Counted from the first letter of the stretch, positions 53,673 through 63,049 are shown. The stretch is 64,000 nucleotides of DNA from Vibrio gangliei (GCF_026001925.1 NZ_AP021870.1:1-64000); one strand, 5' to 3'. Notes: generated from the letters alone by a model not told the origin. Numbers and translations are program-made.

Positions 53673-56555
53673 ATGAACGAAAGGATGCAAAAGAAATTTA
53701 ATTATCTGGCGCTCTTAGCCGGATGTTATGGAATGTCATCGCCGAGCGTGCAAGCAGAGAGCATTGCTAAAATACCGGTTATTGCACCGATTTATTACAG
53801 CGGTGCTGTGATCAAAAACAATATCCTTGAGCATTTCACCACCACCACCGAATTGAGCCGAGATGTGGCGGTATTTACCATCGCAGGTATGAGTTTAGAT
53901 GCGTACATTTTAACGTTGCCGCTCGATGCCAAAACCAAAAACAGAGTGATCGCTCGCCTTTCTAATCCCTTTTATAGCATCACTCTTGGGCACTTTTTGT
54001 ATGTGTTTTATGATCAATACACTCAATCCGACAATAGCGACCAATTTAAACAATACCTAACGCAAAACTTCACGCCAGAGCAGCTTAAGCAATGGCAGCA
54101 CTCGTTACTCGACTTTGAACCAATCGAACAGAAAGATATAGAAGCGCCAAAAGATTCAGAAGTTGAAAGACGCGAAGGCTTTGCAATGAATCGCCAGTTT
54201 TTCGCCATGTTGGTCAGTATTTATGATGAGCTATTCAATAACGATGAATGGGAGTTAGCACGAAATCTGCCCGATCATTATCAATACCTCACCACGTCCA
54301 AGAAAGATCAAGCCACGATTGAACACGTGCAAGCTTTGATTATGTCTGAACTCACCAAGTACGCCCAAACCATGCCTGCGGGTGATATGAAAGCGGCGAT
54401 GGATGCCATTATTGAGGATGGGCAACCGCAAAACCGCGACAAAGTGAATAACAAAGCGCAAGCGCTGACCATCACTTTAATTGATTTCGTGCGCATGAAT
54501 GTATTAAAGGCTTATCGTCAATATGTGCAACCAACACAAAGAGCTGAAACCTTTTCGAAATGGATGCAACAAAAGCTCGATGAGGATCCGCAACAACTGA
54601 TCGATTATTTACAATCACGACAACAGCGCCCGCGAGCGGTACAAATTGTGGTCGATGGATTAAGCCAAGGTTTAATGGAAGGGTTAGTACAAGCGCCGAA
54701 CAGTCCGTATCTGCGTCAAGTGGCGAAAGAAGATAACCTGTTGACGAGCATGAAATTACGCCAGCAATACGGTGAACCCGAGCATCTTCCAAAGCAGCAA
54801 TTTCTTGATGTGTTACTTAAGCAAGGTGAGCCCAATCCTCACTATCTACCATTTTTCAAACAACTCTATGCGCAGCATGGTAATGGCATTGCCATTGGCG
54901 GCTTATCATCAACGCCCACTATTAGCGTTCGAAATCTTCCAATTGCTAAAACCGGTGCTGCGGTTTCTGGGCCGGGAGGAACGGGGATACCGAACTTTCA
55001 TTTTGTCGATCGTACTCAAGACCGCGCCTATTATTTCTTTGGCAATGACGCGCTCCAACTTGAATCATTAACTCAAGCGCGAGGCATGAAAACCATGTTT
55101 GATCGTTTGAGCTATTTAAAAACCATCAATTGCAATGCGCAATATGACTGGAATGCGCAGCTCAGTTTTGATGCCTTAGTCAATCTAGGCTTAGGGGAAG
55201 CGATTCGTGATTTTGGCGAACAACGTTGCTTACTTGAATTACAAAAACGCGCGAAAGTTGAGCCGCAAGTGGGTGAAAAACGCCAGCAGTTGATTGAGGA
55301 AGTGCAAGCCTATCAAGCACTCAGCTCATGGCGTTTATTAACTAAGCTGACGCAAGAGCAAGTGATTGATAAGCATATTGAGGAACTGGCTCAATTAAAT
55401 GAACAAGCCATGCCAGACTACCTACTCATGTATAACCCGTGGCCGGATCACTTTGCCCATTTTAAAGGTCCATTTGGTGATGAAATCATTAATCCGACTG
55501 GTGAGCTCAATCGCTTAGATTTTTGGTTAAGTAAGCTCGATGACACCTATCGTCAAGCAGGAATTTACCCTCAAACCTTGTGGGGCATGGCGGGCGATCA
55601 TGGCCTTTCACCGGTTTATCACACCATTAGTCCCGAACATGCCGTCTTTGATCTATTGAAACAACAAGGCATCAAACTTAACATTTTGAAGATTTCTTCT
55701 GATGAAGGGGAAGGGCCGAAAATCACCAATGCGCTGAACTACCCGAGTAACAAAGGCGCTGATGTGGTGATTGCCTCGACCGCTGGTGGTAATTATATGA
55801 TGGACTTTTTTAACTCCAAACGGGGCTGGAAAGTACAGCCTGTCTACCAAGAACTCACCGACTTTGTGCCTTTAGCCGGTGGAAAGAACATTGATATGGT
55901 TGATGAAATCGCATCTCGCTTACAAGAGTCACTGGATTATCTTGTGGTGAGAGAAACCGATTGTACGCCTGAATCGTGCGCGGTACGGGTTGTTGGTTAT
56001 CGTCATGGTCAGTTGCGTCATGAAGTGATCCGTCGACAAGGCGATAAAATTTTCTACCAAGCGGTTGATGGCAAAGGGCAACCTGAATTATTATCGGTAG
56101 CTCAAACCAACCCTTACCAACCTCCTTTATCTTCCAAACAACAACAGCGTAAAGATCAGCTGTTGAATCAATGTCTATCTGATCAATCTCAAGCTCAGGC
56201 TTGCCGCGCATCTGAATGGCGAGAGCTGACCTCGATGACGCCAAGGCCCGATTCGGTGATGCAACTGGTGCATTTATACGAAGATGATCGCGCTGGCACC
56301 GTGAACTTATTTCCTAAAAATGGCTTTGGTTATAACACCTTAGTGCCAGGGCGTCATGCTGGCGAAACCTATTTAGAAAAAGATGCCTTTGTGGGATTTT
56401 GGGGTGAACCAATCGCACCTAAAACGCGACTAGGTACGGTCGATAATGGTTCTTTAGCGCCGACGTTATATCAATATCTCACCGGAGAGAAAGTCGAGGT
56501 AGGTAAAAATGGTTGGGGATATCCTTCTGTTTTGAATCAATTACAAAGTGATTAA
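53673..56555 (+). CDS. Large secreted alkaline-phosphatase-superfamily protein
   Basis: 960 residues with a probable signal peptide (FNYLALLAGCYGMSSPSVQA). The middle has features of a metal-dependent phosphatase/phosphodiesterase: PRAVQIVVDGLSQGL (first metal Asp and a Ser at the nucleophile position, residue about 325), WGMAGDHGLSPVYHT (DH motif, residue about 630) and PGRHAGETYLEK (His, residue about 910). The first 300 residues are an unassigned helical region. The substrate is unknown. A P-loop NTPase gene begins 3 nt after its stop, suggesting coupling. I would not name it more precisely. Confidence 0.75.
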   Translation: MNERMQKKFNYLALLAGCYGMSSPSVQAESIAKIPVIAPIYYSGAVIKNNILEHFTTTTELSRDVAVFTIAGMSLDAYILTLPLDAKTKNRVIARLSNPFYSITLGHFLYVFYDQYTQSDNSDQFKQYLTQNFTPEQLKQWQHSLLDFEPIEQKDIEAPKDSEVERREGFAMNRQFFAMLVSIYDELFNNDEWELARNLPDHYQYLTTSKKDQATIEHVQALIMSELTKYAQTMPAGDMKAAMDAIIEDGQPQNRDKVNNKAQALTITLIDFVRMNVLKAYRQYVQPTQRAETFSKWMQQKLDEDPQQLIDYLQSRQQRPRAVQIVVDGLSQGLMEGLVQAPNSPYLRQVAKEDNLLTSMKLRQQYGEPEHLPKQQFLDVLLKQGEPNPHYLPFFKQLYAQHGNGIAIGGLSSTPTISVRNLPIAKTGAAVSGPGGTGIPNFHFVDRTQDRAYYFFGNDALQLESLTQARGMKTMFDRLSYLKTINCNAQYDWNAQLSFDALVNLGLGEAIRDFGEQRCLLELQKRAKVEPQVGEKRQQLIEEVQAYQALSSWRLLTKLTQEQVIDKHIEELAQLNEQAMPDYLLMYNPWPDHFAHFKGPFGDEIINPTGELNRLDFWLSKLDDTYRQAGIYPQTLWGMAGDHGLSPVYHTISPEHAVFDLLKQQGIKLNILKISSDEGEGPKITNALNYPSNKGADVVIASTAGGNYMMDFFNSKRGWKVQPVYQELTDFVPLAGGKNIDMVDEIASRLQESLDYLVVRETDCTPESCAVRVVGYRHGQLRHEVIRRQGDKIFYQAVDGKGQPELLSVAQTNPYQPPLSSKQQQRKDQLLNQCLSDQSQAQACRASEWRELTSMTPRPDSVMQLVHLYEDDRAGTVNLFPKNGFGYNTLVPGRHAGETYLEKDAFVGFWGEPIAPKTRLGTVDNGSLAPTLYQYLTGEKVEVGKNGWGYPSVLNQLQSD

Positions 56556-56558
56556 ATT

Positions 56559-57140
56559 ATGTCCTCGTTATTTTATTATGTATTCACGGGTGGGCCAGGT
56601 TCGGGCAAATCATCGGTGATCAGTGAGCTTAAACGCTTAGGGTATGTTTGTGCGCCAGAATCGGGGCGCGCTGTGATCAAGCAGCAAATGGCGGACGGCG
56701 GCGAAGCCTTACCTTGGGTGGATAAAGTGAAATTTAGAGACGCGATGCTAGAGGAAGATAAACGTCTGTATCAGCATTATTCACACCTAAATGAGCCCGT
56801 GTTTTTTGACCGCGGCATAATGGATAGTTACGGTTATTCAAAACTCGAGAGCTTGCCAATTTCCGCTGAACTTATGCATTGCTGCAAAACATATCGTTAT
56901 GCAAAGCAAGTTTTCATCTTCCCGCCATGGCAGGAAATTTATGTGAATGATAGTGAAAGAAAACAAGATTTTTCGACAGCAATCGCTACCTATGAAATGA
57001 TGAAGCAAGTGTATCAAGAACTCGGTTATGACTTGGTGGAAGTACCGAAGGCTTCCGTTCAAGATAGGGTGCAGTTTGTTTTGGCTCGAGTAACGAACCC
57101 CATCCAACTTCCCCTTATATCGACTTCTTCTGCCAAGTGA
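56559..57140 (+). CDS. P-loop NTPase/kinase-like protein (AAA_28)
   Basis: 193 residues. Walker A GGPGSGKSS is at residues 11-19, with a DRGIMDSYGYS segment (residue about 88) and a ESGRAVIKQQ stretch that occur in AAA_28 predicted kinases. It starts 3 nt after the phosphatase-like gene and is probably in the same operon. Function unknown. Confidence 0.78.
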   Translation: MSSLFYYVFTGGPGSGKSSVISELKRLGYVCAPESGRAVIKQQMADGGEALPWVDKVKFRDAMLEEDKRLYQHYSHLNEPVFFDRGIMDSYGYSKLESLPISAELMHCCKTYRYAKQVFIFPPWQEIYVNDSERKQDFSTAIATYEMMKQVYQELGYDLVEVPKASVQDRVQFVLARVTNPIQLPLISTSSAK

Positions 57141-57971
57141 CTTCATCTATCAAGGGGAAGAGCTGAACTTTGCCGCATTTAGTTTCAATGCTTATCCAAA
57201 ATTCACCGCATATTATTAGCCGTCATTCCCGCCGAGCCAAGGCGAGAGCAGGAATTTACTGACCACGCTCTGAATATAGAAAACCTTGAACTGCTGCCTT
57301 TTCAATACATGCGGCTAAACAGAAAGCGCGTTCGAACAACTTCCTCCCTTTGCCAGTGAAAATAACTTGGCAGTAATATTTAAAGCCAAGGGAGGGCTGG
57401 GGAGGGTTGATGTGGGTAACTTGTTTTTGCCCCAAAATGATTTTGAGCTAGGAGCATCAGCGAAGTACTGTCGACAGACTGACCTATTTTTCCTAATGGC
57501 TAACATTAACATGTTCTAAGCAAAGTAGATGGGGTATACGGAATGCCAAGTAAGGGCTCTGAAAGACATATATTTTCGTTCGATGGTGGTAATAAGCTCA
57601 CAATATTGGCGGCTCTTAATGTCGGCAAATGTTTTGTAAGGAGTGATGTCGACCTCCATCATGGAAGCAATCTTTAGATCTCTAGGCTCGGGGACGACTT
57701 TCAATCAGACATCTAAACCGTGGCGAAGTAAGGTGATGAGTAGAGAGCTGTTGTTGTTCTTACAAAAAGCATTGCAACTATTTCTTTTGAATCAAATCAA
57801 TGTACTTATGCCTCAAAACTAAATAACGCCCCCCCTCTCAAATGCGACCACCATCATAACCACAAAATGCATATGGTGCTATATTTTCACTTTACATAAT
57901 AGTTTTGCACTCCTTTAGCGACGAACTCAACGTGCCTTTTGTGGGAGCAAATCCAATTAAAAGGTGTGTAC
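57141..57971. other. Long gene-poor stretch left of the hxs operon
   Basis: About 830 bp without a gene I can support. It contains a CGTCATTCCCGC-type vibrio repeat fragment near 57220, nested inverted repeats at 57343-57396 (CTCCCTT/AAGGGAG with inner TGCCA/TGGCA) and a short minus-strand frame at 57516-57704 that could be a decayed transposase end, though I cannot match it firmly. The last 130 bp must hold the hxs promoter, which I could not place. Confidence 0.5.
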
Positions 57972-58247
57972 ATGTTAATTCATCAATTAGAAAAAAGTAC
58001 TTTCTCAGAGTCGGTTGTCCGGCATGCTTTGTATTGGATGTCGCCTTTAACCACCTGGAAGCTAGCAGATGAAGACACACGGTGGACCGTCCATTTTTCT
58101 TCCCAAGATGAGGATATCATTCTGGAATTCGAACGCCTGTTGAATGACTATCTGCTTCGAGAAAAATTATCAAAAAAAACCAGTAGTTATCTGGAGGGTA
58201 TTTCCGCAGCTGTTCTTAGCTCCGTTGAGAAGAAGCTATCGAAATGA
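57972..58247 (+). CDS. hxsD: His-Xaa-Ser system protein HxsD
   Basis: 91 residues, small and soluble. It contains FERLLNDYLLREKLSK, matching the LLNDYL signature by which this family was first listed. HxsD is one of four proteins that always occur together in the His-Xaa-Ser system; its role is unknown (it may be a carrier or chaperone for the precursor). The ATG at 57972 follows AAGGTG by 7 nt. Its stop overlaps the hxsB start (ATGA), so it opens a coupled operon. Confidence 0.88.
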   Translation: MLIHQLEKSTFSESVVRHALYWMSPLTTWKLADEDTRWTVHFSSQDEDIILEFERLLNDYLLREKLSKKTSSYLEGISAAVLSSVEKKLSK

Positions 58248-59641
58248 ACGTACTCCCTTTTAACTTCGAGTTTCTTGACTCTGATATTGCGTTATTAACG
58301 AATCAGGCCGGGTTTCATGCGTACTTAAGCAGAATGGAACTCAATTCGCTGATAGATAAAAACTCCACCGATGATGCTGTCATCGATGAGTTGCTTGAAA
58401 GAAAGCTCTTTATTTGTGATGACGAATACAAATCTGCTTCGGTTGGCTCTCTCGCTTCGGGTATGTCAAAACGCTTAATGTCGGCGCTCAACTTCAATCC
58501 CATATTTATGATTGTGCCAACGCTAAGATGTGATCACACATGCCATTATTGCCAGGTGAGCCGAGCCTCTGTCAAAGCAAGTAACTACGATCTAGATCCA
58601 GACTTGATTCCCCTTTTGCTCCAAAGAATCCGTTCCCTCGGAAATGCTCCATACAAGCTGGAAATTCAGGGGGGCGAGCCTCTTTTAAGGTTTGATCTCG
58701 TTCAAAAGATCTATCAGGAGGCGGTTTCTAACCTGGGTGTCGACCAGTTTGAGATAGTAATTGCAACGAGCCTTTCTCTACTGAACGATGACGTTTTGAC
58801 ATGGAGTGAAGACAAACCTATTAATTTCTCAACTTCACTCGATGGAGGGGCGTTCACACATAACTCCAATCGAGTATTGAAGGGTGGAAATTCCTTTGAA
58901 CTGGTGAAACAAGGCGTTGAAAAAATTAGACGTAGGTTAGGTCCGGATAGAGTTGCTACCGTTACCACCGTAACCGAGGCGTTGTTGCAAAAGCCTGAAG
59001 ATATCGTCGACGCGCATAGTGATCTTGGATTTTCCGACATGTTTGTTCGCCCGATAAGCCCTTACGGTTTTGCCAATAAAGGGAATGCAAAGACGTACGA
59101 TATTAAGGCGTTCATGGCTTTTTATGAACAACTCTTGAAGGTCTTAAACCGAAAGCGACTCGCGGGGGAAAGAATCATCGAACATTCTGCATTGATTCAC
59201 CTTAGAAGAATATTTAATGCGGATTACAGTGGATACGCAGACCTAAAATCTCCGAGCGGCCTAATCCTAAACTGTATCATGTTCAATTATGATGGTCGTA
59301 TATATGGAAGCGATGAGGCTCGGATGCTTCAAAAGACCAACCCCGATATCGATTTTTCACTTGGAACCATTCAAGAGCCAGTCATCGAGTCAAACAGTCT
59401 GTACAAATCAATATTGTCTCAGTCTTTTATTTCTGTTCATCCGGGATGTGCCTCCTGTGCATACCAACCGTTTTGTGGCTCAGACCCTTGTCAAAACATT
59501 AGTGTTTTTGGAGAACCAATCGGCGATAAGAGCCTTTCTCGATTTTGTCAGTATCACAAAGCAATGTTCACATTAATTCTTAACCATCTATACGCAGAAG
59601 ACGGCATTGGTGAGATGCTTAAGGAGTGGTTACATGAGTAA
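58244..59641 (+). CDS. hxsB: His-Xaa-Ser system radical SAM maturase HxsB
   Basis: 465 residues. The radical SAM cluster motif CDHTCHYC has Cys at 96, 100 and 103 and should bind a 4Fe-4S cluster and S-adenosylmethionine; LEIQGGEPLLRF (GGE motif) follows. The C-terminus has Cys 402, 405, 411, 416 and 435 in HPGCASCAYQPFCGSDPCQ, a SPASM-like auxiliary cluster region, typical of peptide-modifying enzymes. It overlaps hxsD by 4 nt and hxsC by 8 nt. Predicted to modify HxsA; the reaction is unknown. Confidence 0.92.
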   Translation: MNVLPFNFEFLDSDIALLTNQAGFHAYLSRMELNSLIDKNSTDDAVIDELLERKLFICDDEYKSASVGSLASGMSKRLMSALNFNPIFMIVPTLRCDHTCHYCQVSRASVKASNYDLDPDLIPLLLQRIRSLGNAPYKLEIQGGEPLLRFDLVQKIYQEAVSNLGVDQFEIVIATSLSLLNDDVLTWSEDKPINFSTSLDGGAFTHNSNRVLKGGNSFELVKQGVEKIRRRLGPDRVATVTTVTEALLQKPEDIVDAHSDLGFSDMFVRPISPYGFANKGNAKTYDIKAFMAFYEQLLKVLNRKRLAGERIIEHSALIHLRRIFNADYSGYADLKSPSGLILNCIMFNYDGRIYGSDEARMLQKTNPDIDFSLGTIQEPVIESNSLYKSILSQSFISVHPGCASCAYQPFCGSDPCQNISVFGEPIGDKSLSRFCQYHKAMFTLILNHLYAEDGIGEMLKEWLHE

Positions 59642-60752
59642 CGTCATTCGACCCGATACATTCTCGTTGGAAGAAGACGGATTTTCGACCTCTGGTTTTT
59701 ATCAAATCCGCAAAGATAAAGGAACGAGCGACAGTCGTTACTTAGAACAGGTCTTCCTTGCAAAGGAGCAACAAGCGCACCTGAATTCTGCTAGTGACGA
59801 TTTTGTTGGTGTTATCACTCATTCGACATTACATAATTCTGTAGATGATGGCGATGTGGTTAACATAAACCAGTTTGGACAGTTGCGGGTTATTTTGTCG
59901 CGAAGAGTCAATCACAACACACTGCTTGTAACCGAGCGCTGCAATAACCTTTGCTTATTTTGTTCGCAACCTCCACGAGAGGAAAGGGATGACTGGTTGT
60001 TGTCATACGGAGCGCTCGCTCTAGCCGCATTTGGGTTTGATGGTGATGTTGGTATTAGTGGTGGGGAGCCACTATTGTACGGTGATGCTTTTATCAAATT
60101 TCTGGAGTTTGTCTCAGACCATGCTCCCAACACTCGTTTACATGTCCTGACCAATGGGCGGGCATTTTCAGATTCAGAATTTACTGGACAGCTGGCTTTG
60201 ATGGCTAGTCGCCTCGATATCACCTTCGGTATTCCTCTCTATTCGGTGAGAGGCCGAATTCATGATCATCTAGTTGGAAGAGATGGCGCGTTTTCACAAA
60301 CGGTCGTTGGGATGATTAACGCTGGAAACTCAGGCATTAAGATGGAAGTGCGCTTCATTCCGACTCAACACAACGCTAGCGAGTTACCACAAGTTGCCGA
60401 ATACGTTGCTCGTGTTTTTTCTGGTGTTGTGCAGTTGTCGATAATGAACCTGGAAGCGACTGGTTGGGCTAAAAGAAACTGGTCAGCGCTAAAGTGTGCT
60501 CCAGAAGATTATGAAGACGCCCTGATAAAGGGCCTGTTGACTGCTGAAATGGCCGGGTTAAATCCGACGCTGTTTAATTTTCCACTTTGTCATTTACCTT
60601 CTTCAATCAGGTCGTACGCTGTCAAATCTATATCAGACTGGAAGAACTACTACCCTAGTGAGTGTTCAGATTGCCAATTAAAAGACAGTTGTGGAGGTTA
60701 TTTTTCATCGTCTCGTGGAAAGTATCATGCATCACCAAGGAGAATAATATGA
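59634..60752 (+). CDS. hxsC: His-Xaa-Ser system radical SAM maturase HxsC
   Basis: 372 residues. The radical SAM motif CNNLCLFC has Cys at 103, 107 and 110, and ISGGEPLLYG follows with the GGEP step. The C-terminal ECSDCQLKDSCGGYFSSS adds three more cysteines for an auxiliary cluster. Distinct from hxsB in sequence, so the two probably act at different steps or sites. The ATG at 59634 overlaps the hxsB stop; its own stop overlaps the hxsA start (ATGA). Confidence 0.92.
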   Translation: MSNVIRPDTFSLEEDGFSTSGFYQIRKDKGTSDSRYLEQVFLAKEQQAHLNSASDDFVGVITHSTLHNSVDDGDVVNINQFGQLRVILSRRVNHNTLLVTERCNNLCLFCSQPPREERDDWLLSYGALALAAFGFDGDVGISGGEPLLYGDAFIKFLEFVSDHAPNTRLHVLTNGRAFSDSEFTGQLALMASRLDITFGIPLYSVRGRIHDHLVGRDGAFSQTVVGMINAGNSGIKMEVRFIPTQHNASELPQVAEYVARVFSGVVQLSIMNLEATGWAKRNWSALKCAPEDYEDALIKGLLTAEMAGLNPTLFNFPLCHLPSSIRSYAVKSISDWKNYYPSECSDCQLKDSCGGYFSSSRGKYHASPRRII

Positions 60753-61282
60753 AAAGGAATTTCAATCTAGCTGCCTTACTACCAGGTTTCTTCGCGTTAA
60801 ACTCAGGTGCCAACGCAGGTACTGCAGCACCGGAGGAGCTCGATGTTAAAGATGAATTGTTACTAGACAAGGTTGTGTTAGCGCCACTAAATGAGGCTAT
60901 TCCCCTATACATCGCTGCGCATCGGAGCCACAGTAGCCACAGAAGTCATAGTTCCCATCGGTCGTCCGCGGGGTCGACCTATAGTGCTCCAGTTAAAAAG
61001 CAAAAATCCCAACCTCTTACTCAACCTTCTACCCCGAGTTATACAGCGCCTGCAACCAAACGACCAGTATCTACTGCAGAGGAATTAGAAAAACGTAAGG
61101 AGCTTATCATCCGCGTTCAGTTCGCACTCTATACAAGTGGTTACTACAAGGGAATCATAGATGGGATTATGGGCAAGCAAACTCGTAAAGCATTAAATGC
61201 CTATCGAGTGGACAACAATATACCTGTTTCGCAAACCCTTGATACGGTGACATTGAATTCACTAGGGATTATTGCGCGATGA
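60749..61282 (+). CDS. hxsA: His-Xaa-Ser repeat protein HxsA
   Basis: 177 residues. Residues 1-23 look like a signal or leader (KRNFNLAALLPGFFALNSGANA). At residues 58-72 there are five His-Xaa-Ser units in a row, His at 58, 61, 64, 67 and 70 alternating Arg-Ser and Ser-Ser. A Ser/Pro/Thr-rich linker follows (residues 73-110) and a peptidoglycan-binding domain of the PG_binding_1 type lies at about 115-173 (VQFALYTSGYYKGIIDGIMGKQTRKALNAYR). It is the presumed substrate of HxsB and HxsC and would attach to the cell wall through its C-terminal domain. It overlaps both neighbours by 4 nt. Confidence 0.92.
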   Translation: MKRNFNLAALLPGFFALNSGANAGTAAPEELDVKDELLLDKVVLAPLNEAIPLYIAAHRSHSSHRSHSSHRSSAGSTYSAPVKKQKSQPLTQPSTPSYTAPATKRPVSTAEELEKRKELIIRVQFALYTSGYYKGIIDGIMGKQTRKALNAYRVDNNIPVSQTLDTVTLNSLGIIAR

Positions 61283-61635
61283 AGCGTGTTTTTTACTTCA
61301 TTATTTCACTGTGTTGTATCGCCTGGATAGGAATCTATGTGGTTTCACCCGTGTTTGCATACTTCTATTATAAAAATCAGTTTATGGAGCAAACCGCTGA
61401 GTGTTCTCTGGCGATGGATGAGACTTGGTATATTGAGCAATTGGAATCAAACACATTGAACCAAACAGCAAAAGTACATTTATTGGCGTGCCACGAATAT
61501 GACAAAACTCGGAAGATCATGCTTGCAATGCGAGTACCAGAGTCTGTACTTGGTTACCTTGGACTGGAGGCAATAGAGCTGCACCAACGCTCTATTGAAC
61601 CATTGATAGAGCAACATAGGTTTAGGGAGAGGTAA
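61279..61635 (+). CDS. His-Xaa-Ser system small membrane protein (TIGR03982-like)
   Basis: 118 residues. One N-terminal hydrophobic helix (VFYFIISLCCIAWIGIYVVSPVFAYFYY) anchors it in the inner membrane and the rest is likely periplasmic, with two cysteines (AECSLAMD, LLACHEYD) that could form a disulfide. I recall a family catalogued as TIGR03982, a His-Xaa-Ser system protein, in this position. It overlaps hxsA by 4 nt and the MauG-like gene starts 2 nt after its stop. Confidence 0.75.
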   Translation: MKRVFYFIISLCCIAWIGIYVVSPVFAYFYYKNQFMEQTAECSLAMDETWYIEQLESNTLNQTAKVHLLACHEYDKTRKIMLAMRVPESVLGYLGLEAIELHQRSIEPLIEQHRFRER

Positions 61636-61637
61636 AT

Positions 61638-62873
61638 GTGAAAGCCTGGCTTCTTGTTATGTTTGCGTCATTCCAGGTTAGCGCTATGTCTCTGGATGAG
61701 ACATTAAGGGTGGCTATTCAAGCGTTTGAGCTTGAAGGGAATGTTTGTTCAAAGCCGTTGGTGAAAGAACCTTCGTATTTGGCAGATGTGGGCAAAGTGG
61801 TATTTGAACGCCCTGTGTTGAGTGGGGATAAGGATACTGCTTGTGCTAATTGCCATCTTGATAACAAGGCACTCACTGATGGGCTACCTTTAGCGATTGG
61901 TGTTGGAGGGATAGGTGAAGGTGAGGAGAGGTTAGCTAGTGATGGCGCAGTTGTGCCGCGTAACGCTTTTACTCTTTTTGCTCGGGGTGATAGCCGATTC
62001 AATACGTTCTTTTGGGATGGTAAGGTTCAAGCTATTGACGGAAAGATTTTTTCACCCGTTGGCGAGGGGAGATCGTTGGGCTTTGATTCTGCGCTCGCTG
62101 TTGCGGCAGTTTTACCACTGTTGGCTCGTGACGAGTTTCTCGGGACCAGTAAACGATTCAATACCAATCGGCATGTCGACCTAGTTGAGTCACAATACTA
62201 TGCTGACAAGGTGCCTGCTCAAAATACCTTCATTCAAGAAAGGCTACTCGAAAAAAATGATCCTGATGTTCGAATGCTGCTGGCCGCAATGGAATCTGCC
62301 AACATACCTCAGGCAGACCTGACGTTACCTTTGGTTGGTAATGCATTGGCAAGCTTCATAAGGCAGAAGATCAGTGAGGAGTGTACGCCTTCAGCTTGGG
62401 AACAATACATAAATGGCGATACGTCTGCATTGTCAGAAGTGCAAAAACGCGGTGCCATACTTTTTTATGGTAAGGCGCGTTGTGCTTCTTGTCATTCTGG
62501 GGACTTAATGAGTGATATGTCGTTTCATTCAATTGGTGTTCCTCAGGGAAATCAAGGCCCCCACATGTTTGGACAAGATTTTGGTCGAGCACTGGTGACT
62601 CTGGACAACAGTGATAGATATGCGTTTAGAACGCCTTCATTGGTAGCGGTATCTAAAACGGCTCCATATGGACATAATGGTATTTTTCCTACATTGAAAG
62701 GGGTGGTTAAGCATCATATCAGTCCCATTTTCTACTATCGGGATCCGACAGTCTCCGATCAAATGATTCTCGATAATAATGAATCGCTGGACAGACGCAG
62801 TGACATGCTACGCTGGATTAGAGTGGATGAAAGTGAGCTTAGTCAGTTGCTGACATTTCTGGATGCCCTGTAG
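61638..62873 (+). CDS. His-Xaa-Ser system-associated MauG-like dihaem protein
   Basis: 411 residues, GTG start, 2 nt after the previous stop. A signal peptide is likely (WLLVMFASFQVSA). Two c-type haem motifs are present: CANCH (Cys69, Cys72, His73) and CASCH (Cys282, Cys285, His286), as in bacterial cytochrome c peroxidase and MauG. Both belong to one family; MauG uses high-valent haem to oxidise amino acid side chains in a partner protein. By context, it may oxidise HxsA in the periplasm after export. Last gene of the operon. Confidence 0.9.
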   Translation: MKAWLLVMFASFQVSAMSLDETLRVAIQAFELEGNVCSKPLVKEPSYLADVGKVVFERPVLSGDKDTACANCHLDNKALTDGLPLAIGVGGIGEGEERLASDGAVVPRNAFTLFARGDSRFNTFFWDGKVQAIDGKIFSPVGEGRSLGFDSALAVAAVLPLLARDEFLGTSKRFNTNRHVDLVESQYYADKVPAQNTFIQERLLEKNDPDVRMLLAAMESANIPQADLTLPLVGNALASFIRQKISEECTPSAWEQYINGDTSALSEVQKRGAILFYGKARCASCHSGDLMSDMSFHSIGVPQGNQGPHMFGQDFGRALVTLDNSDRYAFRTPSLVAVSKTAPYGHNGIFPTLKGVVKHHISPIFYYRDPTVSDQMILDNNESLDRRSDMLRWIRVDESELSQLLTFLDAL

Positions 62874-63049
62874 AGCTAGGTTGTTATAGGAATTACTTGC
62901 TTGGTGTAAATGATAGGAACTGCTAACGCTTAACTCCAGAATGCAAAGGTTTTTAGGAGAGCGGCATCTGGTAACAGGTGTTGCCTATCCGACAGAATTG
63001 TTTCATTCGGCACCTTCTAGCACGAAAGTGCCCCATTGTGAGTAGAGGC

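Noticed and set aside
57516..57704. 62-codon minus-strand frame as an IS3-type transposase remnant
   Set aside because: The last part vaguely recalls an IS3 transposase end, but no DDE residue or inverted repeat is visible and I could not match it firmly.
62880..63049. Integron attC site after the hxs operon
   Set aside because: Some inverted segments (GGCAC/GTGCC) are present, but the attC core bases GTTRRRY and RYYYAAC in the right order are not.
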